DNA of 64,000 nucleotides. It comes from Termitidicoccus mucosus (GTDB taxonomy: Bacteria; Verrucomicrobiota; Verrucomicrobiia; Opitutales; Opitutaceae). The position numbers and the translations under genes were made by a program. The stretch is taken from NCBI RefSeq assembly GCF_038725785.1, contig NZ_CP109796.1, positions 4,898,001 through 4,962,000 of the forward strand, in the 5' to 3' direction. The notes beneath the pieces were generated by a model, which was not told the origin of the DNA, made no database searches, and saw nothing but the letters and a program-made list of their open reading frames with translations. This document shows, piece by piece, positions 39,687 to 57,400 of the stretch; within the stretch, counting starts at the first letter, position 1; each line of letters starts with the position of its first letter.

Positions 39687-42444
39687 AGTGTTTTTCTTAG
39701 TATTTTCGGTTTGCGTGGGCGCTGCGTTCGTAAGCGGGGAGGAGATGCCCTTATCCGGCGAATGGGAGGTGAGTCTTTCCGATCCCGCGTCCGGCGCGGC
39801 GGAGTGGCGGAAGATTGTGTTGCCGGGGACGCTGGACGATGCCGGCATCGGCGCGCCGCTGGCGCTTGAGCCCAAACTGGATTCCCAAGTGCTGGCGCGG
39901 TTGCAGCGCAGGTTCACCCATGTCGGGCCGGCTTGGTATCGGCGGGATGTGGCGATCCCGGCGTCGTGGGAAGGCCGGCCTGTCATATTGGAATTGGAGC
40001 GTGTGCTTTGGGAATCCCGCGTGTGGGTGGACGGCAGGGAGCTTTCGTCCGCTGACAGCTTGAGCGCGCCACATCGTCATGATTTGGGCACGCTTTCGCC
40101 GGGGCATCATGAATTGCTGGTGCGGGTGGACAATTCAGAGATTCATCCCGGCATCAGCCGGCTCGCCCAATCGTTTACCGGTCCCGGTGACCGGCCGCTG
40201 GCCCATGCCTATACAAATCATACGCAAATCATGTGGAATGGCATGCTCGGGACACTCGTGCTGAAGGCGGAATCCGGGCGGCCGCACATAGATAAAATGG
40301 CAGTGTATCCCCGTGTTTCGCCGTCATATGGATTGCGCATCCAACTGGGTTTTCCCGGCAGGAAGACCGGTGCGGCAACGGGCAGGGTGCGATTGGTTTT
40401 GAGGTCCGGCGAAAACACGGTGATTGCGGAAACGGTCAAGGATTTCTCGATGGATGAAAAGGCATTATCGTCAACCATTGATTGGGAACTGACCGGTGCC
40501 GCGATACAAGCCTGGGATGAGTTTCACCCGGCATGTTACCGGCTCGAGGCGCGAATTCCTGGCGATGATGACGCGTTGTGCGAGGCTCGGTTCGGATTCC
40601 GTGTGCTGGAAGGCAAGGGCGGATCGCTGGTCTTGAACGGGAAGCGCATATTTCTGCGCGGCACGCTTGAGTGCGCGATATTTCCACTCACGGGTTATCC
40701 TCCGACAACCGTTGGCGAGTGGAAGCATATCCTTGGGCGGGCGAGGGAGTGGGGGCTGAACCATTTGCGCTTTCACTCCTGGTGCCCGCCGCGCGCGGCA
40801 TTTCAGGCGGCTGACGAGCTCGGATTTTATCTGCAAATCGAGTTACCCCATTGGAGCCATGACGTGGGCGCCAACCGGCGGTCATGGGAATTTCTGGACG
40901 AAGAGGCGGACCGCATTCTGGCCGAATACGGAAACCATCCATCATTCCTATTGTTTTCGATGGGCAATGAACTTCAGGGAGACATGTCATTGCCCGACAA
41001 GCTCGTGCGCCGGCTGCGGCAGGCGGATGCCAGGCGCCTGTATTCGGTTACCACATTCACCTTTGAAAAAGGCTTCGGACGGTCACCTGCTCCGTCGGAC
41101 GAATTTTTTGTCACCCGCAGAACCGAAAAAGGATGGATACGAGGACAGGGGATTTTTAACACAAGCGAGCCGACATTTGACAACGACTATGACAAGGAAG
41201 TGGACTATATAAAGGTTCCGGTCATCACGCACGAAATCGGCCAGTATTCAGTCTATCCGGACCTGTCGGAAATCGCACGCTACACGGAGAACCTGGTGCC
41301 GTTGAATTTCATGGCGATAAAGAACGATCTGCTGGCTAGGGGATTGCTCAACTTGGCGCCGGAGTTTACAAAAAATACCGGCCGATTCGCCGCTTTGTTA
41401 TACAAGGAGGAAATCGAGCGGGCGCTGCGCACCTCCCGTTTCGATGGGTTCCAATTGCTCGGGCTCCAGGATTTTCCCGGCCAGGGAACGGCATTGGTCG
41501 GTTTGCTGAATGCGTTCTGGGATTCCAAGGAAGTGATCACCGCAGAGGAATTCCGGCAGTTCTGTGGCCCCGTGGTGCCACTTGCGCGAATTTCCAGAGT
41601 GACGCTGGAGCGGGGCGAGGCACTGCCGGTAAAATTCGAACTGGCGAATTTTTTCGAAGACATGCCTGAAGCGGAGCTTGCATGGAGTTTGCTTGATCGC
41701 ACAAAGAACGTGATAGCCAGAGGCCGGATACAGCATATTCATAGCAAGGCCGGCGAGTTGGCCGAGGTTGGCGAGGCGGACATCAGAATCCCCGAAGGGA
41801 GCACGGCGGAGCAATGGACGCTGCAAGCGCAGCTCGTAGGAACCGCCTTTCACAATGCATGGAAGATATGGATTTATCCCAAAACACATCCTCCGGGGGT
41901 ACCTGCAGGAGTGGTGTTTACATCATCGCTGGATGAAGCCATGCGTGCATTATCCGAGGGCAAACGTGTTTTGTTTAATCCCGTGGTGGAGCAGATCGAA
42001 GGCATTGAGGGACGGTTCCTGCCGGTTTTTTGGAGTCCGTTTCATTCACCGGAAAAACAATCCGGCACCATGGGCATGATGTGCGATCCGTCGCATCCGG
42101 CGCTCAGGGGCTTTCCAACGGAAAGCCATTCGGATTGGCAGTGGTGGGATCTTGCCTTGCGTTCGCGCAGCGTGGTACTGGACGGTTTGCCGGTGATGCC
42201 GCTCGTCCGGGTTGTGGATAACTTTGAGCGGAATCACTCGCTTGGAGCGGTATTCGAGGCGCGCGTGGGCGATGGGAAACTGCTGTTTTCCGCCATCGAT
42301 ATCAGCCACGACTTGGAAAAGCGACCGGTTGCGCGTCAATTGAAGGCCGCCTTGCTGAGTTACATGGTGTCGGAGGAATTCAAACCGGTGCATAATCTCA
42401 CGCAGGAACAATTGGCTGGATTCGTCAGATGGAGGAAGCAATAG
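39676..42444 (+). CDS. Glycoside hydrolase family 2-like enzyme
   Basis: An exported protein of 922 residues with a signal peptide ending FVSGEE. The N-terminal domain (PLSGEWEVSLSDPASGA) and the jelly-roll part (WVDGRELSSADSLSAPHRHD) match GH2 sugar-binding domains. The TIM barrel starts NGKRIFLRGTLE and contains the likely acid/base Glu in FSMGNELQGD (about 432) and nucleophile Glu in ITHEIGQYSVYPD (about 520). It lacks the LacZ C-terminal domain and ends in a beta-rich region (about 680-922). Substrate is uncertain: beta-galactoside, glucuronide and other exo-activities exist among such GH2 proteins. It overlaps the transporter gene and is followed after one base by the SGNH gene. Confidence 0.8.
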   Translation: MKNKVFFLVFSVCVGAAFVSGEEMPLSGEWEVSLSDPASGAAEWRKIVLPGTLDDAGIGAPLALEPKLDSQVLARLQRRFTHVGPAWYRRDVAIPASWEGRPVILELERVLWESRVWVDGRELSSADSLSAPHRHDLGTLSPGHHELLVRVDNSEIHPGISRLAQSFTGPGDRPLAHAYTNHTQIMWNGMLGTLVLKAESGRPHIDKMAVYPRVSPSYGLRIQLGFPGRKTGAATGRVRLVLRSGENTVIAETVKDFSMDEKALSSTIDWELTGAAIQAWDEFHPACYRLEARIPGDDDALCEARFGFRVLEGKGGSLVLNGKRIFLRGTLECAIFPLTGYPPTTVGEWKHILGRAREWGLNHLRFHSWCPPRAAFQAADELGFYLQIELPHWSHDVGANRRSWEFLDEEADRILAEYGNHPSFLLFSMGNELQGDMSLPDKLVRRLRQADARRLYSVTTFTFEKGFGRSPAPSDEFFVTRRTEKGWIRGQGIFNTSEPTFDNDYDKEVDYIKVPVITHEIGQYSVYPDLSEIARYTENLVPLNFMAIKNDLLARGLLNLAPEFTKNTGRFAALLYKEEIERALRTSRFDGFQLLGLQDFPGQGTALVGLLNAFWDSKEVITAEEFRQFCGPVVPLARISRVTLERGEALPVKFELANFFEDMPEAELAWSLLDRTKNVIARGRIQHIHSKAGELAEVGEADIRIPEGSTAEQWTLQAQLVGTAFHNAWKIWIYPKTHPPGVPAGVVFTSSLDEAMRALSEGKRVLFNPVVEQIEGIEGRFLPVFWSPFHSPEKQSGTMGMMCDPSHPALRGFPTESHSDWQWWDLALRSRSVVLDGLPVMPLVRVVDNFERNHSLGAVFEARVGDGKLLFSAIDISHDLEKRPVARQLKAALLSYMVSEEFKPVHNLTQEQLAGFVRWRKQ

Positions 42445-42445
42445 C

Positions 42446-43177
42446 ATGAACATAAAAGGATTATGCGCAGGTGTGCTTATCCTGCTGTTTTGGCAGCCAC
42501 TTTTCGTGACAGCGGAAATTGCGGATCGCGCTGCATACTTGAGTGATTTTGCTGCCCGGGCAGCGATAAAATGGCCTGACAATCGCACGATGACAATCGT
42601 ATGCCACGGGCACAGCGTGCCTGCGGGTTATTTTAATGGCAACCTCGTGAAGACATTCGATTCGTACCCGCATCTGGCTCACGTGGAATTGTCCCGTCGT
42701 TTTTCCTATGCAGTCATCAATGTCATCGTAACTGCGATTGGCGGTGAAAATTCTGAGCGCGGCGCGGCCAGATTCGCGCGCGATGTCCTCGCGCTAAGCC
42801 CGGATGTCGTAACAATCGATTATGCGCTCAATGACCGGCGCATCGGGTTGGAGCGCGCGGAAAAGGCCTGGCGTTCCATGATCGAGGCTGCGCTTGCGGC
42901 AAACATAAAGGTCATACTCCTGACGCCCACCGGGCATCTGAAGGCCGACTTCAATAATCCGAATGAGCCGCTCAACCAGCATGCCGGCCAAATCCGCAAG
43001 CTGGCTGGAGAATACGGAGTCGGTTTGGCGGACAGCTGGCTCGAATTTGAAAAGGCGGCGAAAACCCAAGGCGGATTAACGGCCTATATGTCGCAAACCA
43101 ATCATCCCAATCGCAAGGGACACGAACTGGTTGCGGCCCAATTGGTCCAGTGGTTTCCATCAATAATGGAAAAATAA
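42446..43177 (+). CDS. Exported SGNH/GDSL hydrolase
   Basis: A 243-residue secreted esterase. The signal peptide covers residues 1-23. The SGNH blocks are visible: block I IVCHGHSVPAG (Ser57, with His-Ser instead of Asp-Ser), block II GGEN, block III DYALND and block V with His in TNHPNRKGHE. An acyl- or acetyl-esterase acting on glycan is likely. The start lies one base after the stop of the GH2 gene, so they are translated together. This sequence differs clearly from the CE12 enzymes in the first cluster. Confidence 0.82.
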   Translation: MNIKGLCAGVLILLFWQPLFVTAEIADRAAYLSDFAARAAIKWPDNRTMTIVCHGHSVPAGYFNGNLVKTFDSYPHLAHVELSRRFSYAVINVIVTAIGGENSERGAARFARDVLALSPDVVTIDYALNDRRIGLERAEKAWRSMIEAALAANIKVILLTPTGHLKADFNNPNEPLNQHAGQIRKLAGEYGVGLADSWLEFEKAAKTQGGLTAYMSQTNHPNRKGHELVAAQLVQWFPSIMEK

Positions 43178-43206
43178 TATTTTGCTCAATATCATATATA
43201 AAGATC

Positions 43207-43911
43207 ATGAAAAAGAATAACTGCTCCTTGTCAGGCCTGCTCACGCTCATATTCAGTCTTTCCATTGTCCAAGTCAGCGCTCAGATTGAGATTGACGAAA
43301 AACTCCAGTCCTCGGGATATACGCAGTCCTTTGATTCACTGCCCATGTATGGGACCCAGGAATGGGTTGATAATGTCACGATTCCCGGATGGTTTTCCAC
43401 GGAGACCACGATTGTCGCCGGTTACGGCGGGCAGAAAGTCACACCTCAACCGGGACTTTACAGTCTGGGCGATGACACCGGCACGCCCGCGGACCGCAGC
43501 CTTGGCGCCACGGCGAGCGCAAAAAAACGCATTTCAATCGGCCTGCGACTTGTCAACAAAACCGACAAGGCCATCAACAAGATGGACCTTTCGTTTGTCA
43601 TAAAGCAATTCCGGGCTGGTGATCCGTCAAATGCGGTCAAAGTCTGGTATAAGGCGGGCAAACCGGGCGAGGCGACGCTTGCGGATGCATCCGGCTGGCG
43701 GGAAGTCAAGGCGGGGCACTACGAGAATCAGATCACCGGCAATCAACAAGTCCGGCCGGTGGCCGAGCACAGCCGGACTGTGACATTTAGCCGGATGTCG
43801 TGGAAACCGGGTTCAGAGGTGATTATACGCTGGTCGTTTTCCAAGCGCGCGGCCAACGGCGCCTCGCTCGGAATCGACAATCTCGTCATCAAGAACTTTT
43901 CAACCAAGTAA
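43207..43911 (+). CDS. Exported beta-rich protein of unknown function
   Basis: Started at MKKNNCSLSG (43207) because a standard signal peptide follows (LLTLIFSLSIVQVSAQ); 234 residues. The mature part reads as a single beta-sandwich: QSFDSLPMYGTQEW near the start, then SLGATASAKKRISIGLRLVN, then WKPGSEVIIRWSFSKRAANG and a final GIDNLVIKNFS. This pattern resembles the choice-of-anchor or lamin-tail-linked domains found in exported proteins of Verrucomicrobiota and Planctomycetes. No catalytic motif is visible. It lies between the SGNH and symporter genes in the same orientation and may bind glycan at the surface. Confidence 0.6.
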   Translation: MKKNNCSLSGLLTLIFSLSIVQVSAQIEIDEKLQSSGYTQSFDSLPMYGTQEWVDNVTIPGWFSTETTIVAGYGGQKVTPQPGLYSLGDDTGTPADRSLGATASAKKRISIGLRLVNKTDKAINKMDLSFVIKQFRAGDPSNAVKVWYKAGKPGEATLADASGWREVKAGHYENQITGNQQVRPVAEHSRTVTFSRMSWKPGSEVIIRWSFSKRAANGASLGIDNLVIKNFSTK

Positions 43912-43940
43912 CATTTCACCGGGGCTTTTCCGTTTATATC

Positions 43941-50208
<6,268 letters not shown>

Positions 50209-50212
50209 TTTC

Positions 50213-51616
50213 ATGATGGCTCGTTTATATTGCTTCCTGATAATCATGTTATCGGCTGGGCCGCTCGGAGGACGCGCGGCCGCAGCGGTTCGATTGCCGG
50301 CCTTGCTGAGTGACGGGGCGGTGTTGCAGCGGGGGTGTCCGATTCCCCTTTGGGGAACGGCGGCGGCCGGCGAGAAAATAACCGTGACATTCCACGGACA
50401 ACGGAAGGAGGCAGAGGCAGACGGAAGTGGACTCTGGCGGGTGGTACTGGAGCCTGAAGCAGCTTCTGACATGCCGTCGGAGCTGATTGTCAGCGGTGAG
50501 AACATCGTACGTGTTGCTGATATATTGGTGGGCGATGTCTGGCTTTGCGCGGGTCAGTCGAACATGCAGCTTGAACTAAAAAAGATACGTGATGCCGCGA
50601 AAGAAATAGCGGCCGCGAACCATCCGTCCATCCGGCAGTTTGCGATCGCGCGCAAGGTATCCGATGAGCCATTGCAGGATGTATCCGGGACGTGGAAGCC
50701 ATGCACACCGGCGACGGCGGGAGAATTTTCGGCCGTGGCCTATTTTTTTGCGCGATCACTGCAGGAGCATATTCGCGTGCCGGTGGGTTTGATCAACTGC
50801 GCGTGGGGCGGCACGACCATCGAAGGCTGGCTGGACGGGGCATCCGGGCGCCTGGGAAGCGCCGCGTATACGCGGGTGGTTACGCGATGGAATACGGGAG
50901 CGCAAGATGGGCGCAAGTTCACCCCGTCGGGAATTCACAATGCAATGGTGAAACCACTGTATCCGGCGGCGATTTTGGGCGTGGTCTGGTATCAGGGGGA
51001 AAGCAATGCTCGGCAGCTTGGCGAATATGCAGAGTTGTTTGTCGAAATGATAAACCGCTGGCGCGAAGGATTCAGGCAACCGCGTCTGCCATTCTATTTT
51101 GTCCAGCTTCCGGGATACAACAACAAGGAGGACAATACCGGCATGGCATGGGCGAGGCTTCGCGAGGCGCAGGCCACGGCGCTGGCGCTGCCTGCGACGA
51201 GCATGGTGGTGACGATCGATCTGGGAGAGCATGATCGGATCCATCCGGTGAAAAACAAGCAGATGATCGGCTGGCGCCTCGCCGCGCAGGCGCTGGTGAA
51301 AACCTACGGCGCACAAGGCGAAGTGTCCGGGCCGGTGTTTGACGGCATCGAGGCGGAGGAGGGGCAGGGGCTTCGAGTCAAGTTCACGCATGCCACGGGG
51401 CTGGTCTTGAACGGGAGAGGCGGCTTTGAGGTTGCGGGAGACGACCGGATATTTCATCCTGCCGAGGCCAAGGTGAGCGGCAGCGATGTGATTGTGACCA
51501 CCCGGGCGGTGAAGAAGCCGCTGGCGGTTCGCTATGCGTGGCAGAACTCACCGTCTGCACCATTGTTCAATGCGGCGGGTTTTCGATCCGCCGGGATCTC
51601 CCCTTCCCATAAGTGA
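50213..51616 (+). CDS. Sialate O-acetylesterase-family (SASA) hydrolase
   Basis: A 467-residue exported esterase with a signal peptide ending GGRAAAA. SASA signatures are LLSDGAVLQRGCPIPLWGTA in the N-terminal sandwich, block I WLCAGQSNMQLEL (Ser about 115), NCAWGGTTIEGWLDG, VVWYQGESNAR, and the catalytic His in HDRIHPVKNKQ (about 343). Family members remove acetyl groups from sialic acids and also from other acetylated sugars, so the exact substrate is open. It starts four bases after the YidR-like stop. With the aldolase and symporter it supports use of acetylated acidic sugars. Confidence 0.88.
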   Translation: MMARLYCFLIIMLSAGPLGGRAAAAVRLPALLSDGAVLQRGCPIPLWGTAAAGEKITVTFHGQRKEAEADGSGLWRVVLEPEAASDMPSELIVSGENIVRVADILVGDVWLCAGQSNMQLELKKIRDAAKEIAAANHPSIRQFAIARKVSDEPLQDVSGTWKPCTPATAGEFSAVAYFFARSLQEHIRVPVGLINCAWGGTTIEGWLDGASGRLGSAAYTRVVTRWNTGAQDGRKFTPSGIHNAMVKPLYPAAILGVVWYQGESNARQLGEYAELFVEMINRWREGFRQPRLPFYFVQLPGYNNKEDNTGMAWARLREAQATALALPATSMVVTIDLGEHDRIHPVKNKQMIGWRLAAQALVKTYGAQGEVSGPVFDGIEAEEGQGLRVKFTHATGLVLNGRGGFEVAGDDRIFHPAEAKVSGSDVIVTTRAVKKPLAVRYAWQNSPSAPLFNAAGFRSAGISPSHK

Positions 51617-51662
51617 TGTTACCGACGCCACTCCATCTATAATAAAACGAAAACGACCGGAA

Positions 51663-54148
51663 ATGAAATCAATCGACAATAAAAACGCCCGGCCCCGTCG
51701 CCTGCAGCCGGCCGCAGTTCTTCTGTGCCTGCTGCCCTTCTGCAAAATCCACGCGGAACAGCCGCCCGCGGATAGACTCAACATTAGCGGAATATATCCA
51801 CACCTGGCCTTTTATAATGACGAAGGGGAATGCGGCACGGGAGCGGTTGTGCCCTGGGCCGGGAGCCTGTGGGCCATCACCTACGGTCCGCACCAGCCCT
51901 TCGGTTCCTCGGATAAATTATATCAGATTTCCCCCGGACTGGAGATGACGGCCCACCCCCAAAGCATAGGCGGCACTCCGGCCAACCGGATGATACACAG
52001 GGAAAGCAACCAGCTTTTTATCGGTCCCTATGCCGTTGATCAATCCGGCAAGGTGCGGGTCATCACTCACCAGCTCATGCCGGGAAGACTCACCGGCAAT
52101 GCTCGCCATCTGACCGATCCGGCCGGCAAAATCTACTATGCGACCATGGAGGAGGGATTTTATGAGGTGGATGTAACCACACTGGAGCCGACTGTCTTGT
52201 ATAAGGACGGGAATACCCTCCGCAAAGCAGGACAAATGGCCCAGCATGCGGAATTGCTGCCCGGCGCCCACGGGAAGGGGCTGTATTCCGGGCAGGGGGT
52301 GATGGTTTATTCCAACAATGGAGAAGCCTCGAAGGAGGCATAAAAAAGTTCGATATAGAATCGGGGGTGCTTGCGGAATGGGATGGAAAGGACTGGACGG
52401 TTGTCCGTCGCAATCAATTCGTGGAAGTTACGGGCCCCGGCGGCATTCATGGCAACGCTCATCCGGAAAGTGATCCGATATGGGCAACCGGATGGGATTA
52501 TAAATCCGTCTTGCTGGGCGTGCGCGACCAGGGCGGCTGGTCATTTCGCCGCCTGCCCAAGGCGAGCTACTCCTACGATGGCGCACATGGCTGGAATACC
52601 GAATGGCCGCGCATTCGCGACATCGGCACACCCGGCGCACCCGACTACCTGATGACCATGCATGGGATGTTCTGGCGTTTCCCCGCCATGTTCACATCAA
52701 CCAACACCGCCGGGATTCGTCCGCGCTCCGCATACCTGAAAGTGATCGGCGACTTCGCGCGTTGGAATGAGCGTCTGGTATTCGGCTGCGATGATTCCGC
52801 AAAAAAAGAGTTTCTCAATCAACGCAAAGCCAAGGCAGGCATCGGAGGCCCCGGCCAATCCAACTCCAACCTCTGGTTTACGTCCCTTGAACAACCGGAT
52901 TTACTGGGGCCTTGCACGGCAGGAGGCCATGTCTGGCTGAAAGAAACGGTCAAGGCCGGGGTCGCTTCTGACCCGTTTCTTTTTGCCGGCTGGGATGAGC
53001 GCTGCGCATGGATAAAAAATTCCGGTGATCAACCGGTCGTTTTTCATTTTGAAGTGGATAAGGCAGGAAACAATAATTGGGCGGAGCTTAAAAAGGTCAC
53101 CGTAGCATCCGGAGCATCCGCCTTCGTTAATTTCGATGACGGCGGGCAGGGTGAATGGATAAGAGTAACCGCCGACAAGGATACCACGGCCAGCGTATCG
53201 TTTATTTATTCAACCAGAGAAAAACGTTCCGCATCGACGGATCCCATATTCAGGGGATTGTCGCAAATTGGTGACGCGCGCCATCAGGGCGGGCTGCTTT
53301 ATAGCTTGGGAAACAACCGAAGGGCCATGGGGTTGCTGGCCAATACGGAATCGGGGGAAACCGGTTATTATGAAATCGACGAGCGCATGAATATAGTAAA
53401 AAAGGATGATGCCAAAATCGCTTCCGTTATCCGTGAAAAATTCGCCATTCCCCGCCAGGCGGTCGAAATAGATGAGGGTTCTGTGTTGATTGTGGACGGT
53501 TCCGGGAGGCGGTGGCGCCTGCCCTTTGGGGATGTGCGTTATACCGATCTCACGAACCAAGGCCACCTGAGAATCTGCCGCGAGGTGGCCACGGAAAGGG
53601 ATTTGTTCAACTGCCACGGAACCTTTTATGAACTGCCGGCGGAGAATGCCGACGGTTACGCCAAGATCCGTCCGATAGCCTCGCACCACCTGCAAATCAA
53701 CGATTATGCCTCCTATCGTGGATTGCTGGTCATCACCGGTATCAACCCGGCGGAGGCGAAGGATAATCCGCATGTCTTTGTCTCAACCGACCGAAAGGCC
53801 GCGGTCTGGGCGGGCGTCATTGACGACCTGTGGAAACTGGGCAAGCCGGCGGGCCGCGGCGGTCCTTGGGTGAATGCAAGTGTGCGTGCAGGACAACCCT
53901 CCGATCCCTATCTGATCGGTTTTTATGACCAGCGCACGTTGCAATTATCACATCGTTCGGCCTCCGCTGTCACTTTCACCGTGGAGGTCGACCCCACCGG
54001 CGACGGAGACTGGCTGGCCTACACGCGGCTGACCGTCAGGCCCGGCGAACGCCTCGACCATGTGTTTCCGGCCGCGTTTCAGGCCCGCTGGGTCCGGTTT
54101 GTGACCGATGCAGACACAACCGCAACTGCATGGCTCGAATACAGATAG
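51663..54148 (+). pseudogene. Frameshifted exported propeller-like protein with two beta-sandwich repeats
   Basis: One gene split by a single-base change. The first part (51663-52343, MKSIDNKNARPRR) has a signal peptide ending KIHAEQ and propeller-like sequence (LYQISPGLEMTAHPQ; GRLTGNARHLTDPAG). It stops at 52341-52343. The continuation lies in the other frame (GGIKKFDIESGVLAEWDGKD) and runs to 54148. Losing one G in AAGG(G)AGG at about 52334 restores a protein of about 828 residues. The second part contains two copies of a sandwich domain ending DADTTATAWLEY or DKDTTASVSFIY. Sequencing error, true mutation or frameshifting cannot be separated here. Function unknown; co-directional with the esterase operon. 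Confidence 0.75.
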
Positions 54149-54478
54149 CGGAGTATGCCGACACCATGCTTCTCTGACGGTGATGGAGCCGGCGGCGGGC
54201 CCGCCGCAGAATGAGCGCGGCATGGAAAGCGATCGCCCGAAAAGCGGGTTTGGCAACACGCTCAACGCGTGCATTGCGCGGCTCATGCCCGGACTCAATC
54301 TCGAACCGCCAGTCACTTTACAGAAAAAGCGGCGGGCAGTTTGAGGTGGCGGCGGACCGGCGGCAGCATCCTTTCCAGTAATCCCTCGTTTGCCATTACC
54401 CGGATCCCCATCGTGCAGATTTCTTCAAGCCTTCCTCAGGAAAACGCCCACCGCTTTCATTCTGATTTACTCTATACC
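54149..54478. other. Intergenic region with perfect palindrome before the second autotransporter
   Basis: No supported gene. GCGGCGGGCCCGCCGC (54192-54207) is a perfect 16-bp palindrome and may end the previous transcript. TTTACAGAAAAAG (about 54316-54328) also occurs near 63752, ahead of the last gene of the window, so it may be a shared promoter or leader element. Confidence 0.45.
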
Positions 54479-57400
54479 ATGAAAAAAACAGCCCTGCTCC
54501 CATTCGGTTCTCGCCCCTCGGGCATGTTGATTGGCGCGCTGCTCGCCTGCGGAGCCGCGCCCTGGCTCGGCGCGACCGAGCATGTCTTTGGCACCGGCAG
54601 CTCGATGCCGGCGCTCGCAACGGGCGACACGGTCAAAATTTCGGGCAATGCCGGCGTGGTCACGCTGTCGGATTCCACCGCGCTGACCGTGAGCGACCAG
54701 GCGGAAACCTCAACGGTCTTCAGCGTGGGTGACGCCGGCGGGGTGACCTTCACGGCGGCGAAGGCCACCGGGGACTGGGCCGTGCTGCAAAGGATTGGGG
54801 CGGCGGGATTGATTTCCGTCAACGCCGCCGCCTCGGGGACGAATATATTAAATCTGAACAAGATGATTTTGCAGGGCGCGAGCACGAGCGCGATTTCGCT
54901 TGGAGAGTCCGGAGCGGCGAACGGGCTGTTGATAAACGGCGATGTCGTGTTCAGAAACAACCTAGTGACAAATAATGGCGCGGCTGTCTCCATGACCAAC
55001 GGCAGCCTTCTCGGGTTTTCCGGGAGCACGGTGATTTTCGACAGCAACAAGTCGACAGGCGCCGGGGGCGGCATCTATGTGGGATCAGGTGCGGCCGAAA
55101 TAATGTTTCAGAACGGGGCCAGGTTTATCAATAACGAGGCCGCGAGCGGAGGCGGCATATCCACGACTACCGCCACCAGCGGGAGGCGAATCAATATCAA
55201 AGTCGGGGATGGCGCCACGCTCGAATTCAGCAACAACAGGGCCACGACTGGAAACGGAGGGGCGATTAACAATGCCGGAAGCACCACGCCGGCCGGTGCT
55301 TCCATAAGCGGCGGCAACCTGGTTTTTGCGAACAACTCCGCCGGCGGGACGGGCGGGGCGATCCGGTCCTCCGTCGGAATATACATAGAGAATGCCTCGT
55401 TTGCTTTCTTGCACAACCAAAGCACGGGTGCCGGCGGCGCCTTCAACGCAACCAATCTCACGCTTCTCGGGTCGGGCACATTGTCGGGCAATGTCACCGC
55501 CGCCACCGGCGGCGCATATCACAGCGCATCCACCAACGCTGTTGTGAACATAGACAGCGCGGCTGGCGATATCGTGTTCGATGGCAATATGTCCGCGGGC
55601 CTGGGCGGCGCGATCAACATGTTCGCCGCCAACGCGACGGTCACCCTTTCCGCGACCGGCGCGGGAAATATCATATTCAAGAATAACAAAGCCAACGCCA
55701 CCATCGACGGGGCCCTCGGCGCATATGTTGGAACGGGAGGCGATGCCAACGCCATTCATTATAACGGGGCGACTCCGGGCTCGCTTGTGCTCAATGCCGG
55801 GGCGGGCAACTCGATTGAATTTTATGATCCGGTTTCATCCGCTGCGGGGACGCTCGCTGTGACCAAAGACGGTGGCGGCACGGCGCTGTTTGACGGATAC
55901 CACACGGATATCGCCGCGAACACCGCGGTCAACGCCGGCGTGTTTCGCGTGACGGGCGGCGCGATCTACGGGAAGGGCGGCGCAGGGGCATTTGCACTGG
56001 CCGGTGGCGCGACGCTTTCCGGCAGCAATGGCGAAATCCGCGCGGCCACCATCGACTTGGCAACCGGCGCCATCCTTGAGGCGGCGGGCGGCGGCGCGCT
56101 CAAGCTGAGCGCCGGCGCGATCACCGGCGCGTCGGGTCTGACGCTTGCCGGTTCGGGCACGATTGATGCGGGCGCAACGCCACTCAACGCCGCCGCCATC
56201 CGCGTCGGCGAGTCAAACGGCAGCGCCGCCGAGACGCTTGCCATCGCGGGAGGTGTCGAACTGGCCGACGGCGCGACGGTCCACATCGACCTCTTTGACG
56301 CGGGAGCATCCGACAAACTCACCGCGGCCACGCTCACGCTTGGAGCATCGGGCACGATTGACATCGGCGGCCTCGACACGGGCAGCTACACCATCGCGAC
56401 CACGACCGGAGGCATCACGGGAGCCGCGACCGGCTTTGGATTCAAAACGGGAGGAAACGACCTGAGCAACCGTCTTTCCGCAAGTCTGGCCGTTTCGTCC
56501 AATGATCTCATCCTGTCCACCACCGTGCGCAACCTCCGCATGGGCTGGGCGGGCGGCGATGGTGTCTGGGTCGGCGGTTCGGGCGGCTGGCTTGAGGTCG
56601 GCCCGCCGACGACACCGGAAACAAGGTTTCTCACCGGCGACAGCGCACTTTTCAACACCACCGGCACCACTGTCGTCACGGTGGCCGGCGAGGGCGTGAC
56701 CGCCGCCGATGTTTCCGTCGCGCTGGCGAACGCCACCGATACGCTGACCTTCACCGGCGGCACCATTGTCACCGACACGGCATCCGCCAACGCCAGCGGC
56801 ACCGCCGCCGTCGGCGCCGGCAAGGTTTATCTCGACGGCGGCGCGACCGCCGACGCGACCGGCAAGCTGACCAAATCCGGCGCGGGCACGCTGGTGCTGG
56901 CCAACGAGGCCAACTCTTTCCAGAACGGCATCGATATCGCGGAGGGCACGCTTGCCTTCAGCAAGGCCGCGCAACTCGCGGTCGGCGGCGGCACCTCGGT
57001 CAATTTCACCGGCGACGCCACGCTTCGCGCCGAGGCCGCGATTCTCAATGCGACCGGCACCCTTGCGGCGAACATCGCCATCGCCGCGTCCAAGACCGCC
57101 ACGTTTGACACGCAGGCATACGATGTCGCCTACGCCGGCGTGCTTTCCGGAGACAGCACTGTCAGGCTCGTCAAATCCGGCAGCGGTGCGCTCACGCTTC
57201 ACGCGGCAGATTCATCGCTGTTTGCGGGCGGCGTCCAGGTCGATGCCGGACAGTTGCTGCTCGCCAACAACGCCCGGCTTGGCGGCGCGGTCACGGTCGG
57301 CGCCGGCGCGGTGGCCGGCGGCGTCGGCGAGTTTGGCGGGAACGTCACGCTGACGAACGGCACGCTGCGTGTCGGCGGTGGCTCGACCAACTCGGGCACA

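Noticed and set aside
54269-54478. Upstream extension of the second autotransporter
   Set aside because: The added 70 residues would place the obvious signal peptide internally.
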